Assembly: GCF_001434785.1 (NCBI RefSeq)
Contig: NZ_AZDT01000012.1
Location: forward strand, 1 to 42,385
Direction of reading: 5' to 3'
DNA: 42,385 nucleotides
Source: Levilactobacillus namurensis DSM 19117
GTDB taxonomy: Bacteria; Bacillota; Bacilli; Lactobacillales; Lactobacillaceae
A program made the position numbers and the translations under genes. Shown piece by piece: positions 31,478 to 39,484 of this stretch. The notes beneath the pieces are model-generated. The model was not told the DNA's origin, made no database searches, and was given only the letters and a program-made list of their open reading frames with translations. Every line of letters starts with the position of its first letter. Position 1 is the stretch's first letter.

Positions 31478-32305
31478 CTAGTCACTAAGTGAATGGGGAA
31501 TGAGGTCGTAATCGACACTTTCCATAATTAGCGTGGCGGTCTCTTCAATGGACTTGTTGGAGACGTCGATCACTAAACAACCAATTTTTTTGTAAATCTT
31601 TTCGGCGTAGGCGAGTTCTTCGCTGATCTTTTCGGTGTCGGAATAGGCACTGTCCGCGGGAAGACCGTAGGAGATCATGCGCTCTTGACGAATCTTCCGC
31701 AGAATGCTGGGCTTATTGGTCAGGCCGAAGATGCGCTTAGGGTCGACCTGCCAGAGCTCGTCGGGCAGCTGCGTCTGTGGCGACAGGGGGAGGTTTGCGA
31801 CCCGCAAGTTACGGTTGGCCAAGAAGAGGGACAACGGGGTCTTAGAGGTCCGTGAGACCCCTAGAATCACGATGTCTGCCTTGAGGAGGCCGGCCGGGTC
31901 CTTCCCGTCGTCGTAGGTCACGGCAAATTCCATGGCGGCGATTCGGTCGAAGTACGTATCGGTCAAGTTATGGACCAAGCCGGGGACACCTTCGGGCTGG
32001 AGGCCGGTCGCAGCCTGCATGACTTTCATGGCGGGTTGGATGCAGTCGAAGTGTTGCAGGCCGTGTTGCTCGGCAAAGTCGCGTACGTGGTTGCTGAGCT
32101 CCTGGTTGACCAAGGTGTGGAACAGCATGGCGTGTTGTTTTTCAGCAAGATTTAGGATACTATCCAGGATCGAGTGAGTCTGGATGAACGGGAACCGTTG
32201 ATAGCTGACTTTAACGTCGGGAAATTGCGAAGTGGCCGTTTGAGCGACGGTCAGGGCGGTTTCCCCGGATGAATCGGAGATAACAAAGATTGTAATTTGC
32301 GGCAT
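31478..32305 (-). CDS. pyruvate, phosphate dikinase regulatory protein family (bifunctional kinase/phosphorylase)
   Basis: The 275-residue protein has the PDRP/PpsR (DUF299) pattern: IFVISDSSGETALTVAQ at the N-terminus, a VNQELSNHVRDF region, GLVHNLTDTYFDRIAAMEFAV, the P-loop-like VILGVSRTSKTPLSLFLAN and VDPKRIFGLTNKP. Characterised members use ADP to phosphorylate and inactivate, and phosphate to reactivate, PPDK or PEP synthase. No PPDK gene is in this window, and many lactobacilli lack one, so the real target is open. GAGGAG precedes the ATG. Divergent promoters for this gene and rpsU share a 100-base intergenic region. Confidence 0.92.
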   Translation of the reverse strand: MPQITIFVISDSSGETALTVAQTATSQFPDVKVSYQRFPFIQTHSILDSILNLAEKQHAMLFHTLVNQELSNHVRDFAEQHGLQHFDCIQPAMKVMQAATGLQPEGVPGLVHNLTDTYFDRIAAMEFAVTYDDGKDPAGLLKADIVILGVSRTSKTPLSLFLANRNLRVANLPLSPQTQLPDELWQVDPKRIFGLTNKPSILRKIRQERMISYGLPADSAYSDTEKISEELAYAEKIYKKIGCLVIDVSNKSIEETATLIMESVDYDLIPHSLSD

Positions 32306-32334
32306 ACGGGCTAGCTCCTCTAGTGTTTTCTTCT

Positions 32335-32363
32335 AGTTTACTCCGTGGGCTAAAACGGTTCAA
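32335..32363 (-). promoter_or_regulatory. predicted promoter of the PDRP-like gene
   Basis: The minus strand reads TTGAAC (32358-32363), a 17-base spacer and TAAACT (32335-32340), 30 bases upstream of the start codon. Confidence 0.6.
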
Positions 32364-32382
32364 ATTTAATTGAAAACCATCA

Positions 32383-32411
32383 TTGACGCATTTTGTGTGA
32401 TTATGTATAAT
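32383..32411 (+). promoter_or_regulatory. strong predicted promoter of rpsU
   Basis: TTGACG (32383-32388), a 17-base spacer and TATAAT (32406-32411), about 75 bases upstream of the rpsU start. Confidence 0.8.
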
Positions 32412-32486
32412 AGTTAAGAACCGTCACGCTGGTAAGAGAATTTTAACCAGCGTTATTACTTGTGCTCGGAGGGAGGGAATTTCAAA

Positions 32487-32675
32487 ATGGCAAAGACAGT
32501 CGTTCGTAAAAACGAGTCTTTTGACGACGCTCTTCGGCGCTTCAAACGTACGGTTTCCCGTAGCGGTACTTTACAAGAATACCGTAAACGCGAATTTTAC
32601 GAAAAACCAAGTGTGAAGAAAAAGCTTAAATCTGAAGCAGCGCGGAAGCGTAAAGCTAAGAAGCGTCGCTTTTAA
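32487..32675 (+). CDS. rpsU: 30S ribosomal protein S21
   Basis: This 62-residue basic protein has the S21 pattern: [20 protein letters not shown], a [20 protein letters not shown] segment, and a Lys/Arg-rich tail (KRKAKKRRF). S21 binds the 30S platform and helps initiation. ATG 32487 is chosen for the family start and GGAGGGAGG just upstream; the open frame extends nine codons further to 32460, but those overlap the ribosome binding site. A strong promoter and terminator make it a monocistronic, highly expressed gene. Confidence 0.97.
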   Translation: MAKTVVRKNESFDDALRRFKRTVSRSGTLQEYRKREFYEKPSVKKKLKSEAARKRKAKKRRF

Positions 32676-32680
32676 TTAAA

Positions 32681-32723
32681 AGTCCTTTTGACAGATTGAA
32701 TGATCTGTTGAAGGGCTTTTTTT
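32681..32723 (+). terminator. intrinsic terminator of rpsU
   Basis: A 15-16 bp stem with wobble pairs (32681-32696 with 32703-32717) and a T7 tail, six bases after the rpsU stop codon. Confidence 0.85.
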
Positions 32724-32746
32724 GTATCTGCTGATGCGCGACTAAA

Positions 32747-32781
32747 ACGCCGCACGACGGGTTACAGCGGTCGTGCGGCGT
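32747..32781 (-). terminator. terminator hairpin of the oxidoreductase gene
   Basis: A perfect 12-bp stem (32747-32758 with 32770-32781) lies beyond the oxidoreductase stop codon. On the minus strand only a short T-run (TTTTAG) follows. Confidence 0.7.
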
Positions 32782-32791
32782 GCATTAAAGT

Positions 32792-33802
32792 TTATCTTTG
32801 AATGACGGCCTTGCCCATCATCTTGTGGGTCGCGACTAGTTGTAGGGCGGCGCGGACCTGTTCGGCGGTGAAGGGTTGGAAGGTCTTGGTCAGGGTAGAC
32901 TGGAGGACGCCCTGGTCCAGCAAGTGGCTGATAGTGGTCAGTGCGGCGTGTTGGGTCTGTAAATCGTCCGTATGGAACCAGGCCTTGGTGAACATCCATT
33001 CCCAGGCAAAGGTGGCCCGCTTTTGTTTCAGGGCCCGCAAGTCTAGTGGAACCTCGCTCCCAGTGATGGAGACGATCTTGCCGCTAGGCTTGATCAGATC
33101 GACGATTTCTGACCAGTGCTGGTTTAGGTTGCTCAGCTCTAGGATGTAGTCGACGTACTGGTGTCCGAGGGCGCGAACTTGAGGGACCAGGTCCTGACGG
33201 TGGTTCACGGTGGTATCAGCGCCGTGTGCCCGGGTCCAGGCGATGGTCTCAGGGCGTGAGGCGGTCGCAATCACGGTTAAGCCAGCCCAGTGGGCCAGCT
33301 GGGTCGCCACGGACCCGACGCCCCCTGCGCCGTTGATGACCAGTAGCGTTTTGCCCTGGTTGTTAGCGTGTGGGTCGATCCCCAGTTGCTCGAAGAGAGC
33401 TTCCCAAGCGGTCAACGAAGTGAGCGGCATTGCAGCCGCTTGCGCGACGGACAGTTTCTGTGGTGCGGGCCCAACGATACGTTCGTCGACCAGTTGGTAG
33501 TCGGCGTCGCTGCCGGAGCGGCTGAAGTCGCCCGCGTAGAAGACCGCGTCACCAGGGGCAAACAGGGTAACTGCGGGCCCAATCGCGTCCACTACGCCGA
33601 CAGCGTCCCACCCTAAAATGGCGGGTTGATCCGGCGCCGGAGCATCACGCTGAAAGCCGACCAGATCAACGGGGTTCACGGAAACGGCGTTCACCCGTAC
33701 GCGTAAATCGTGGCCCGTGGGTTGGGGTTTCGGCAGGTCGAAGCCCTGGAGACTGTCCGGGTCATTCAACGGACGGTGTTGCGTATAGCCAATAGCGTAC
33801 AT
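32792..33802 (-). CDS. zinc-type alcohol dehydrogenase / quinone oxidoreductase-like protein (MDR superfamily)
   Basis: The 336-residue MDR enzyme has a GroES-like N-terminal domain (LRVRVNAVSVNPVDLVGFQ, ILGWDAVGVVDAIG, FAPGDAVFY) and a Rossmann domain with LLVINGAGGVGSVATQLAHWAG and an ATASRPETIAWTRAHGADTTVNH segment. The Cys of the catalytic zinc site of true alcohol dehydrogenases is absent (NPVDL instead), so it is the zinc-independent quinone-oxidoreductase type despite the common zinc-type name. It probably uses NADPH; substrate unknown. The start codon has only a weakly spaced AAAGGG upstream. It is divergent from yqeY. Confidence 0.88.
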   Translation of the reverse strand: MYAIGYTQHRPLNDPDSLQGFDLPKPQPTGHDLRVRVNAVSVNPVDLVGFQRDAPAPDQPAILGWDAVGVVDAIGPAVTLFAPGDAVFYAGDFSRSGSDADYQLVDERIVGPAPQKLSVAQAAAMPLTSLTAWEALFEQLGIDPHANNQGKTLLVINGAGGVGSVATQLAHWAGLTVIATASRPETIAWTRAHGADTTVNHRQDLVPQVRALGHQYVDYILELSNLNQHWSEIVDLIKPSGKIVSITGSEVPLDLRALKQKRATFAWEWMFTKAWFHTDDLQTQHAALTTISHLLDQGVLQSTLTKTFQPFTAEQVRAALQLVATHKMMGKAVIQR

Positions 33803-33886
33803 CCTAAAATCAATCCCTTTCTTTTTGTAAGTTCTCCCTCAGCTTACCGATTCTGGGGTAAAACTGCAAGCCGGATGACTCTCGAC

Positions 33887-33915
33887 CTGACGGGATTAAA
33901 AATTAGGAGTAGAAT
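33887..33915 (+). promoter_or_regulatory. predicted promoter of yqeY
   Basis: CTGACG (33887-33892), a 17-base spacer and TAGAAT (33910-33915), about 33 bases upstream of the ATG. Confidence 0.6.
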
Positions 33916-33948
33916 AAATTGGTAACCTAATTCTAGGAGGAAACCGAC

Positions 33949-34395
33949 ATGAGTTTAGAAACCCAATTAACGGAAGATTTAAAGACGGCCATGAAGGCCC
34001 ATGACAAGCTGACCTTGAGCGTCGTTCGAATGATGAAGGCGGCCTTAATGAACGAAAAGGTCAAGCAGGGACACGAGTTAACGCCGGATGAAGAATTAAC
34101 GGTGGTTTCCCGTGAATTAAAGCAACGGAAGGAATCCATGGCGGAGTTTGCGAAGGGTAACCGCGATGACTTGGTGGCGAACGTCAAGGCGGAAATCGCG
34201 GTGGTTGAAAAGTACGCCCCTAAGCAATTAAGTGAAGACGAAATTGCTAAGATCGTGGCGGACAGTATCGCGAAGGTCAACGCCAGTGGTATGGGTGACT
34301 TTGGTAAGGTCATGGGTGCTGTGATGCCGCAAGTTAAAGGAAAAGCGGACGGCGCCATTGTTAACAAGACCGTTAAGGCCCAATTAAGTAAGTAA
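33949..34395 (+). CDS. GatB/YqeY domain-containing protein
   Basis: The 148-residue protein matches the YqeY family: MSLETQLTEDLKTAMKAHDK, LSVVRMMKAALMNEKV, ELTVVSRELKQRKESMAEFAKGNRDDLV, KYAPKQLSEDEI and ASGMGDFGKVMGAVMPQVKGKADG. The family resembles the tRNA-binding tail of GatB/GatE; the role of stand-alone YqeY is not settled. AGGAGG precedes the ATG. Its position between rpsU and phoH is conserved in Firmicutes. A terminator follows. Confidence 0.93.
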   Translation: MSLETQLTEDLKTAMKAHDKLTLSVVRMMKAALMNEKVKQGHELTPDEELTVVSRELKQRKESMAEFAKGNRDDLVANVKAEIAVVEKYAPKQLSEDEIAKIVADSIAKVNASGMGDFGKVMGAVMPQVKGKADGAIVNKTVKAQLSK

Positions 34396-34423
34396 CGGGC
34401 GTCATCGCGAGTCCGACGTTATG

Positions 34424-34466
34424 GCCTTGCAATCCCGAAAACACGCGAGGGATTGTGGGGCTTTTC
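34424..34466 (+). terminator. intrinsic terminator of yqeY
   Basis: A 13-bp stem including G-U pairs (34424-34436 with 34449-34461), a 12-base loop, then TTTTCTT. Confidence 0.78.
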
Positions 34467-34565
34467 TTGTGGCCGATTTTGACCGACTGATCCGGTAACT
34501 GCCGTGTTTAGCGTCCAATTTTAACCACCAGTGAGGCGGGAAGGCTGAATTTGGCCCAGAATGCT

Positions 34566-34593
34566 TTTACAATGCCCGGTGGTATGCTAAAAT
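34566..34593 (+). promoter_or_regulatory. predicted promoter of the phoH-ybeY-dgkA-era operon
   Basis: TTTACA (34566-34571), a 16-base spacer and TAAAAT (34588-34593) preceded by TGC (extended -10). Confidence 0.6.
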
Positions 34594-34639
34594 TCAGGTA
34601 TGTAGACCACTATTTTGGAACATAAAGGAGCCACTGTTT

Positions 34640-35626
34640 TTGACTGAAAACGCGATGATTGAAAAAGAATATATCCTAGAAAATCCCAACGATGAGGCGG
34701 CTCTTCTGGGCGCACAGGATCAGTTTGTGACGTTACTCGAAGAGGGCTTATCGGTGACGATTCGGCCTTTCGGTAATTCAATCAAAGTTTCAGGGGATGC
34801 GACGGCGGTCGACCATACGCTGAATATTCTGCGGAATATGAGTGCGTTGTTGGCCAAGGGCGTTCACCTGAACAGTTCTGACGTGGTCAGTGCGATGAAG
34901 ATGGCGGAAAAGGGAACCTTGACTTATTTCCAAGACCTTTATTCAGAGAAGCTGTTGAACGATGCCAAGGGGCGGCCGGTTCGGGTCAAGAACTTCGGCC
35001 AACGGCAGTATATCGATGCCATTAAGCATAACGATATTACGTTCGGCATTGGACCGGCCGGAACCGGGAAGACCTATTTGGCCGTTGTCATGGCGGTCGC
35101 GGCGTTGAAGCACGGGGATGTTGAGAAGATCATCTTGACTCGCCCAGCCGTAGAAGCCGGTGAAAGCCTAGGGTTCTTGCCCGGAGACTTGAAGGAAAAG
35201 GTGGACCCTTATTTACGGCCCATCTACGATGCGTTATACGCCATTCTAGGTGCGGAGCACACGACACGGTTAATGGATCGCGGCGTGATTGAAATCGCAC
35301 CGTTGGCCTATATGCGGGGCCGGACGCTGGAATCGGCATTCGTGATCTTAGATGAAGCGCAGAACACCACCAATATGCAGATGAAGATGTTTTTGACGCG
35401 GTTGGGCTTCGGTTCAAAGATGATCGTCAACGGGGATATCTCCCAGATTGACTTGCCGAATAACGCCCGCTCAGGGTTGATCCAAGCACAACATATCCTG
35501 CAGAACGTTGCCCATATCAGTTTCGTGACGTTCAGTGCGGACGATGTGGTTCGGCACCCCGTCGTTGCCCGGATCATTAACGCTTACGAGGCGAACGATA
35601 CTAAACCAAATGGAGCTAAAAAATAA
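34640..35626 (+). CDS. phoH: PhoH family ATPase
   Basis: This 328-residue protein combines an N-terminal KH-like/PhoH-L region with a P-loop ATPase: IGPAGTGKTYLAVVMA (Walker A, 138-145), LTRPAVEAGESLGFLPGDLKEKVDPY (PhoH signature), FVILDEAQNTT (Walker B) and VNGDISQIDLP. It is thought to act in RNA metabolism with YbeY, encoded next. The start is TTG 34640: AAAGGAG (34624-34630) lies nine bases upstream; ATG 34655 is an alternative. Its stop codon overlaps the ybeY ATG (TAATG), so the pair is translationally coupled. Confidence 0.95.
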   Translation: MTENAMIEKEYILENPNDEAALLGAQDQFVTLLEEGLSVTIRPFGNSIKVSGDATAVDHTLNILRNMSALLAKGVHLNSSDVVSAMKMAEKGTLTYFQDLYSEKLLNDAKGRPVRVKNFGQRQYIDAIKHNDITFGIGPAGTGKTYLAVVMAVAALKHGDVEKIILTRPAVEAGESLGFLPGDLKEKVDPYLRPIYDALYAILGAEHTTRLMDRGVIEIAPLAYMRGRTLESAFVILDEAQNTTNMQMKMFLTRLGFGSKMIVNGDISQIDLPNNARSGLIQAQHILQNVAHISFVTFSADDVVRHPVVARIINAYEANDTKPNGAKK

Positions 35627-36114
35627 TGGATTTAGAGATTTATGATAAGACCAAGACGGGCGTACCCGCCGAAAAAGTACAACTGATTCAAGATGTCTTG
35701 CAGTATGCCGGGGACTACTTAAAGCTGGCCGACAATACGGAGATGTCCGTGACCCTGATGAACAACGAAGATATTCACCGGATCAATAAGCAGTACCGGG
35801 GCGTCGACCGGGCAACCGATGTGATCAGCTTCGCGATTGAAGATGATGAGGCCGAAGACGCAGAGTTCCCGTTGGTCATGGACGATGAAATGGCCGCTGA
35901 AATTCCCGAAAACATCGGCGATATCTTTGTTTCCATGGATAAGGTCAGCGAACAGGCCGAGTATTTGGGCCACTCGTACGACCGTGAACTAGGTTTCTTG
36001 GTGGTTCACGGGTTCCTACACCTCAACGGCTACGATCACATGGAGCCAGAAGACGAGAAGGTCATGTTTAAGCTGCAGGCCGATATTCTAGACGCCTATG
36101 GGCTTAAACGATAA
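35626..36114 (+). CDS. ybeY: endoribonuclease YbeY (rRNA maturation factor)
   Basis: The 162-residue protein carries the metal-binding motif HGFLHLNGYDH with His128, His132 and His138, as well as VTLMNNEDIHRINKQYRGVDRATDVISFA. The acidic stretch EDDEAEDAEF is a lineage-typical insertion. YbeY acts in 16S rRNA 3'-end maturation and ribosome quality control. It starts at the overlapping TAATG with phoH and ends 17 bases inside dgkA, so three genes are overlapping in series. Confidence 0.96.
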   Translation: MDLEIYDKTKTGVPAEKVQLIQDVLQYAGDYLKLADNTEMSVTLMNNEDIHRINKQYRGVDRATDVISFAIEDDEAEDAEFPLVMDDEMAAEIPENIGDIFVSMDKVSEQAEYLGHSYDRELGFLVVHGFLHLNGYDHMEPEDEKVMFKLQADILDAYGLKR

Positions 36115-36493
36115 ATCCCAACAAACGGGGAAAAACCGCGCGTTCCGCCAGTCGCTAGGGCATGCGTTAGACGGCCTGCAAGCACTGGTGCGAACCGAGC
36201 GGAACTTTCGCAAGCACCTGGTCGTGGGGACCTTAGCCGTGTTGGCCGGGATCATCCTGCAGCTGACGGTCAACGAATGGCTCTGGCTAACGCTGGCGAT
36301 TTTTTTGGTGTTGATTGCGGAGACCCTCAATACGATCGTGGAAGCGGTCGTTGATTTGATCGTAGGGCAGACCTATCATGAGTTAGCCAAGCGTGCCAAG
36401 GACGTTGCGGCTGGCGGGGTGTTACTCGCCGCTGCCTTCGCAGTGGTCGTGGGCTGCCTGGTGATGTTACCAGCGATTTTGCGCTGGTTCTAG
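36098..36493 (+). CDS. dgkA: diacylglycerol/undecaprenol kinase family protein
   Basis: The 131-residue integral membrane kinase has three helices (about 50-68, 71-92 and 110-128) and the family core RTERNFRKHLVVG and AETLNTIVEAVVDLI (Glu/Asn/Glu active-site helix). In Gram-positives the enzyme mainly phosphorylates undecaprenol, recycling the lipid carrier for cell-wall and teichoic-acid synthesis. ATG 36098 overlaps the end of ybeY by 17 bases; no separate RBS is seen, so coupling is likely. Confidence 0.93.
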   Translation: MGLNDKSQQTGKNRAFRQSLGHALDGLQALVRTERNFRKHLVVGTLAVLAGIILQLTVNEWLWLTLAIFLVLIAETLNTIVEAVVDLIVGQTYHELAKRAKDVAAGGVLLAAAFAVVVGCLVMLPAILRWF

Positions 36494-36502
36494 GAGGAAG
36501 TT

Positions 36503-37408
36503 ATGGATAATCCAAATTACAAATCCGGTTTTGTGGCCATCGTGGGACGGCCCAATGTCGGGAAATCAACCTTTTTAAACCGGGTGATTGGGCAAAAAAT
36601 CGCCATTATGTCGAATACGGCCCAAACGACGCGGAATAAGATTCAAGGGATCTACACCACGGATGATGCGCAAATCGTGTTCATCGATACGCCGGGGGTG
36701 CACAAGCCTAAGACCCAGTTGGGGGACTACATGGTGAAGTCCGCACTATCCGCGTTGAACGAAGTGGACGCCGTGTTGTTTATGATCAACGCGGCCGAAA
36801 AGCGGGGAGCCGGGGATAACTTTATTATTGACCGGCTTAAGGGAATCAAAGCCCCGGTCTACCTGGTGATCAACAAGATCGATCAGATTCAACCGGATGA
36901 CCTACTGACGGTCATGGACCAGTACAAGCAGGCCCTACCGTGGAAGGCCGTTTACCCGATTTCGGCGCTGGAAGGGAACAACGTCAACGAATTTCTGGGC
37001 GACCTGGTCGACCAGATGCCAAACGGGCCGCAATACTACCCCGCTGACCAATTGACGGACCACCCAGAACGGTTTGTGGTCAGCGAATTGATTCGCGAAA
37101 AGATCTTCATGTTGACCCGTGAAGAGGTGCCCCATTCCGTGGCGGTCGAAATCGAGAGTATGAAGACCCAGGAGAATGGTCGGGTACACATTAACGCCAC
37201 GATTATCGTGGAACGGCCAACGCAAAAGGGCATTATGATTGGTAAGGGCGGCAGCATGTTGAAGAAGATCGGCACCATGGCCCGGCAGGACATTGAGTCG
37301 CTGTTGGGAAGTCCCGTCTTCTTGAAGCTGTTCGTGAAGGTTCAGCCGGGTTGGCGTGATAAGTCGAACCTGTTGAAGTCTTACGGTTACCGTAAGAGTG
37401 ATATTTAA
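36503..37408 (+). CDS. era: GTPase Era
   Basis: The 301-residue protein has the G1 motif GRPNVGKST (from residue 15), the switch/G3 [12 protein letters not shown]4 NKID and G5 SALEGNN. A C-terminal KH domain carries [18 protein letters not shown]. Era binds the 3' end of 16S rRNA and checks 30S maturation. AGGAGG lies eight bases upstream of the ATG. It ends the phoH-ybeY-dgkA-era run; recO follows after a hairpin. Confidence 0.97.
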   Translation: MDNPNYKSGFVAIVGRPNVGKSTFLNRVIGQKIAIMSNTAQTTRNKIQGIYTTDDAQIVFIDTPGVHKPKTQLGDYMVKSALSALNEVDAVLFMINAAEKRGAGDNFIIDRLKGIKAPVYLVINKIDQIQPDDLLTVMDQYKQALPWKAVYPISALEGNNVNEFLGDLVDQMPNGPQYYPADQLTDHPERFVVSELIREKIFMLTREEVPHSVAVEIESMKTQENGRVHINATIIVERPTQKGIMIGKGGSMLKKIGTMARQDIESLLGSPVFLKLFVKVQPGWRDKSNLLKSYGYRKSDI

Positions 37409-37419
37409 AGAACATTTGG

Positions 37420-37449
37420 GAAATGACGCTAGTGACTTAGCGTCATTTC
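37420..37449 (+). terminator. hairpin between era and recO (weak terminator)
   Basis: A perfect 12-bp stem (37420-37431 with 37438-37449) with a 6-base loop and no proper U-run (GTGATTT follows). Partial termination or RNA processing is possible. Confidence 0.5.
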
Positions 37450-37482
37450 GTGATTTAAGCTAAGTTGTGAGGGGGGATGGCC

Positions 37483-38271
37483 TTGGCACGTCACGTGACG
37501 GATTTTCATGGCATCTTGTTATTCCGGCGAGACTACGCCGAACGGGATTATCTGGTCAAGTTCTTCACTCAGGAATTCGGAAAAAAGATGTTTTTGGTGC
37601 GGGGGGCTAAGAAAAAAGGCTTCAAGATGACGGCGGATATCCTGCCGTTTACCGTCGGCAGCTACGTCGGCGACATTGCCGACGACGGCTTATCCTATAT
37701 TCGGACTGCCCGGGAGACCCGCCAGTTTCAGGCTATCGGCACGGACATCTTTAAGAACGCCTACGCCACCTACGTGATGAGCTTGGTGGATATTGCCTTT
37801 CCAGACAGCCAGCAGTTGCCAGACTGGTACCATAAGGTCCACCGGGCACTGGATTTGATCGATGAGGGGCTGAATCCGGCAATCGTGACCAACATCATTG
37901 AGATTCAGCTGATGCCGGCCTTTGGGGTGGCGCCTCAGTTGCTGGGCTGTGCGGTGTGTGGCCGCAATGACCTGCCGTTTGATTACTCGGAAAGCTACGG
38001 GGGACTGTTGTGCCAACGGCATTGGGCCCAAGATCCCCGGCGTCTCCACTTGAACCAGCGGACAATCTATTATTTGCGGCAGTTTTCGGTTTTAGACTTA
38101 GACCGGTTGCACACGATTAAGGTTAAGCCCGCTACGGAGGCCGCATTACGGCAGCTGATGGACGAAATCTACGCGAGCCAGATTGGGGTCCACCCCCGTA
38201 GCAAGCGCTTTTTGGACCAGATGCAGTCGTGGGCGCCCCGGTTGGCCCAGAATCCGACAACGGATAATTGA
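37483..38271 (+). CDS. recO: DNA repair protein RecO
   Basis: This roughly 262-residue protein begins MARHVTDFHGILLFRRDYAERD, an OB-fold typical of RecO, and has a C-terminal zinc-finger region (CAVCGRNDLPFDYSESYGGLLCQRH). RecO works with RecR to load RecA on gapped DNA. I chose TTG 37483: the homologue-like MARHV starts there and GAGGGGGG (37469-37476) is six bases upstream; ATG 37477 directly abuts that site. The stop codon TGA (38269-38271) lies inside the -35 box of the glyQS promoter. Confidence 0.94.
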   Translation: MARHVTDFHGILLFRRDYAERDYLVKFFTQEFGKKMFLVRGAKKKGFKMTADILPFTVGSYVGDIADDGLSYIRTARETRQFQAIGTDIFKNAYATYVMSLVDIAFPDSQQLPDWYHKVHRALDLIDEGLNPAIVTNIIEIQLMPAFGVAPQLLGCAVCGRNDLPFDYSESYGGLLCQRHWAQDPRRLHLNQRTIYYLRQFSVLDLDRLHTIKVKPATEAALRQLMDEIYASQIGVHPRSKRFLDQMQSWAPRLAQNPTTDN

Positions 38272-38296
38272 CAAGTTCGCCGGAGACGCTTATTAT
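38268..38296 (+). promoter_or_regulatory. strong predicted promoter of glyQS, overlapping the recO stop codon
   Basis: Consensus TTGACA (38268-38273), a 17-base spacer and TATTAT (38291-38296). The TGA stop of recO is embedded in the -35 hexamer. Confidence 0.8.
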
Positions 38297-38302
38297 TAAT
38301 TT

Positions 38303-38520
38303 CAGTTAAATAAGTCGGCGTAGATGAATGAGAAGTGCGCGATGTGGGTCTTCAGCGAGTTCGGGTGAGTGGGAGCCGGACGGTCACGCGCGGACATTGG
38401 CACATTCGGAGTCGTTTCCAAGTAAGCTGCTAGTCGGGTGACTAGAAGTAGGGTGGAACCGCGAAATTAATTCGTCCCTACGTGAATCTCTTTAGTGTAG
38501 ATTCGCGCAGGGACTTTTTT
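38303..38520 (+). promoter_or_regulatory. glycine T-box leader of glyQS
   Basis: Stem I is closed by GAATG (38325-38329) with CATTC, and GCGCG with CGCGC above the specifier loop. The specifier GGC (38399-38401) is followed by A, a glycine codon. AGGGTGGAACCGCG at 38450-38463 is the conserved T-box sequence. The terminator stem pairs 38474-38489 with about 38499-38514 and is followed by T6. Uncharged tRNA-Gly would stabilise the antiterminator. Stems II/IIA are reduced, as in other glyQS leaders. Confidence 0.93.
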
Positions 38521-38557
38521 GTGCGCTTATTGAGACGAATAAGGAGGAACAGCATCC

Positions 38558-39484
38558 ATGAACGAAAAACTGTCCATGCAAGCAATCATTTTAAAGTTAC
38601 AACAGTATTGGTCTGCTCAGGGCTGCATGCTGATGCAAGCTTACGATACTGAAAAGGGTGCCGGGACCATGAGTCCCTACACGTTCTTACGGGCCATTGG
38701 ACCAGAACCTTGGAACGCGGCATACGTAGAACCTTCCCGGCGGCCAGCTGATGGTCGTTACGGGGAGAACCCGAACCGGTTATACCAACACCACCAATTC
38801 CAAGTGGTCATGAAGCCATCGCCTGATAACATTCAGGACCTGTACCTGAACAGCTTGCGGGAACTGGGCATCGACCCGTTGGAACATGATATTCGGTTCG
38901 TTGAAGATAACTGGGAGAACCCATCGATGGGTTGTGCCGGTGTTGGTTGGGAAATCTGGTTGGACGGGATGGAAGTCACCCAGTTCACCTATTTCCAAGT
39001 TGTGGGCGGTCAAACGGTGGATCCCGTAACGTCCGAAATCACCTACGGGTTGGAACGGTTAGCCTCCTACGTTCAGGATGTTAATTCCGTGTTCGACCTG
39101 GAATGGGGCGACGGCGTCAAGTACGGGGACATCTTCAAGGAGCCCGAATACGAACACTCCAAGTACAGTTTTGAAGAAAGTAATCAGGATATGCTGTCCC
39201 GGCACTTTGACGAATACGAAGCCGAAGCGAAGAAGCAGATTGCTAACGGCTTGGTTCACCCGGCTTACGACTACGTGTTGAAGTGCAGCCACACCTTTAA
39301 CCTGTTAGATGCCCGGGGTGCCGTTTCCGTGACGGAACGGGCTGGCTACCTTTCCCGAATTCGGAAGATGGCCCGTTCGATTGCGAAGGCCTTTGTGGCG
39401 GAACGGAAAAAGCGTGGTTTCCCGTTGATCAAAGACGAGAAGTTACGCGCAAAATTATTAGCGGATTCTGAGGAGGCAAAATAA
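38558..39484 (+). CDS. glyQ: glycyl-tRNA synthetase alpha subunit
   Basis: This 308-residue class II subunit carries the catalytic core: [54 protein letters not shown] and EVTQFTYFQ, with [11 protein letters not shown] as motif 3. It binds glycine and ATP and pairs with GlyS in an alpha2beta2 enzyme. AAGGAGGA precedes the ATG. It is controlled by the glycine T-box. Its stop overlaps the glyS start (TAATG). Confidence 0.97.
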   Translation: MNEKLSMQAIILKLQQYWSAQGCMLMQAYDTEKGAGTMSPYTFLRAIGPEPWNAAYVEPSRRPADGRYGENPNRLYQHHQFQVVMKPSPDNIQDLYLNSLRELGIDPLEHDIRFVEDNWENPSMGCAGVGWEIWLDGMEVTQFTYFQVVGGQTVDPVTSEITYGLERLASYVQDVNSVFDLEWGDGVKYGDIFKEPEYEHSKYSFEESNQDMLSRHFDEYEAEAKKQIANGLVHPAYDYVLKCSHTFNLLDARGAVSVTERAGYLSRIRKMARSIAKAFVAERKKRGFPLIKDEKLRAKLLADSEEAK

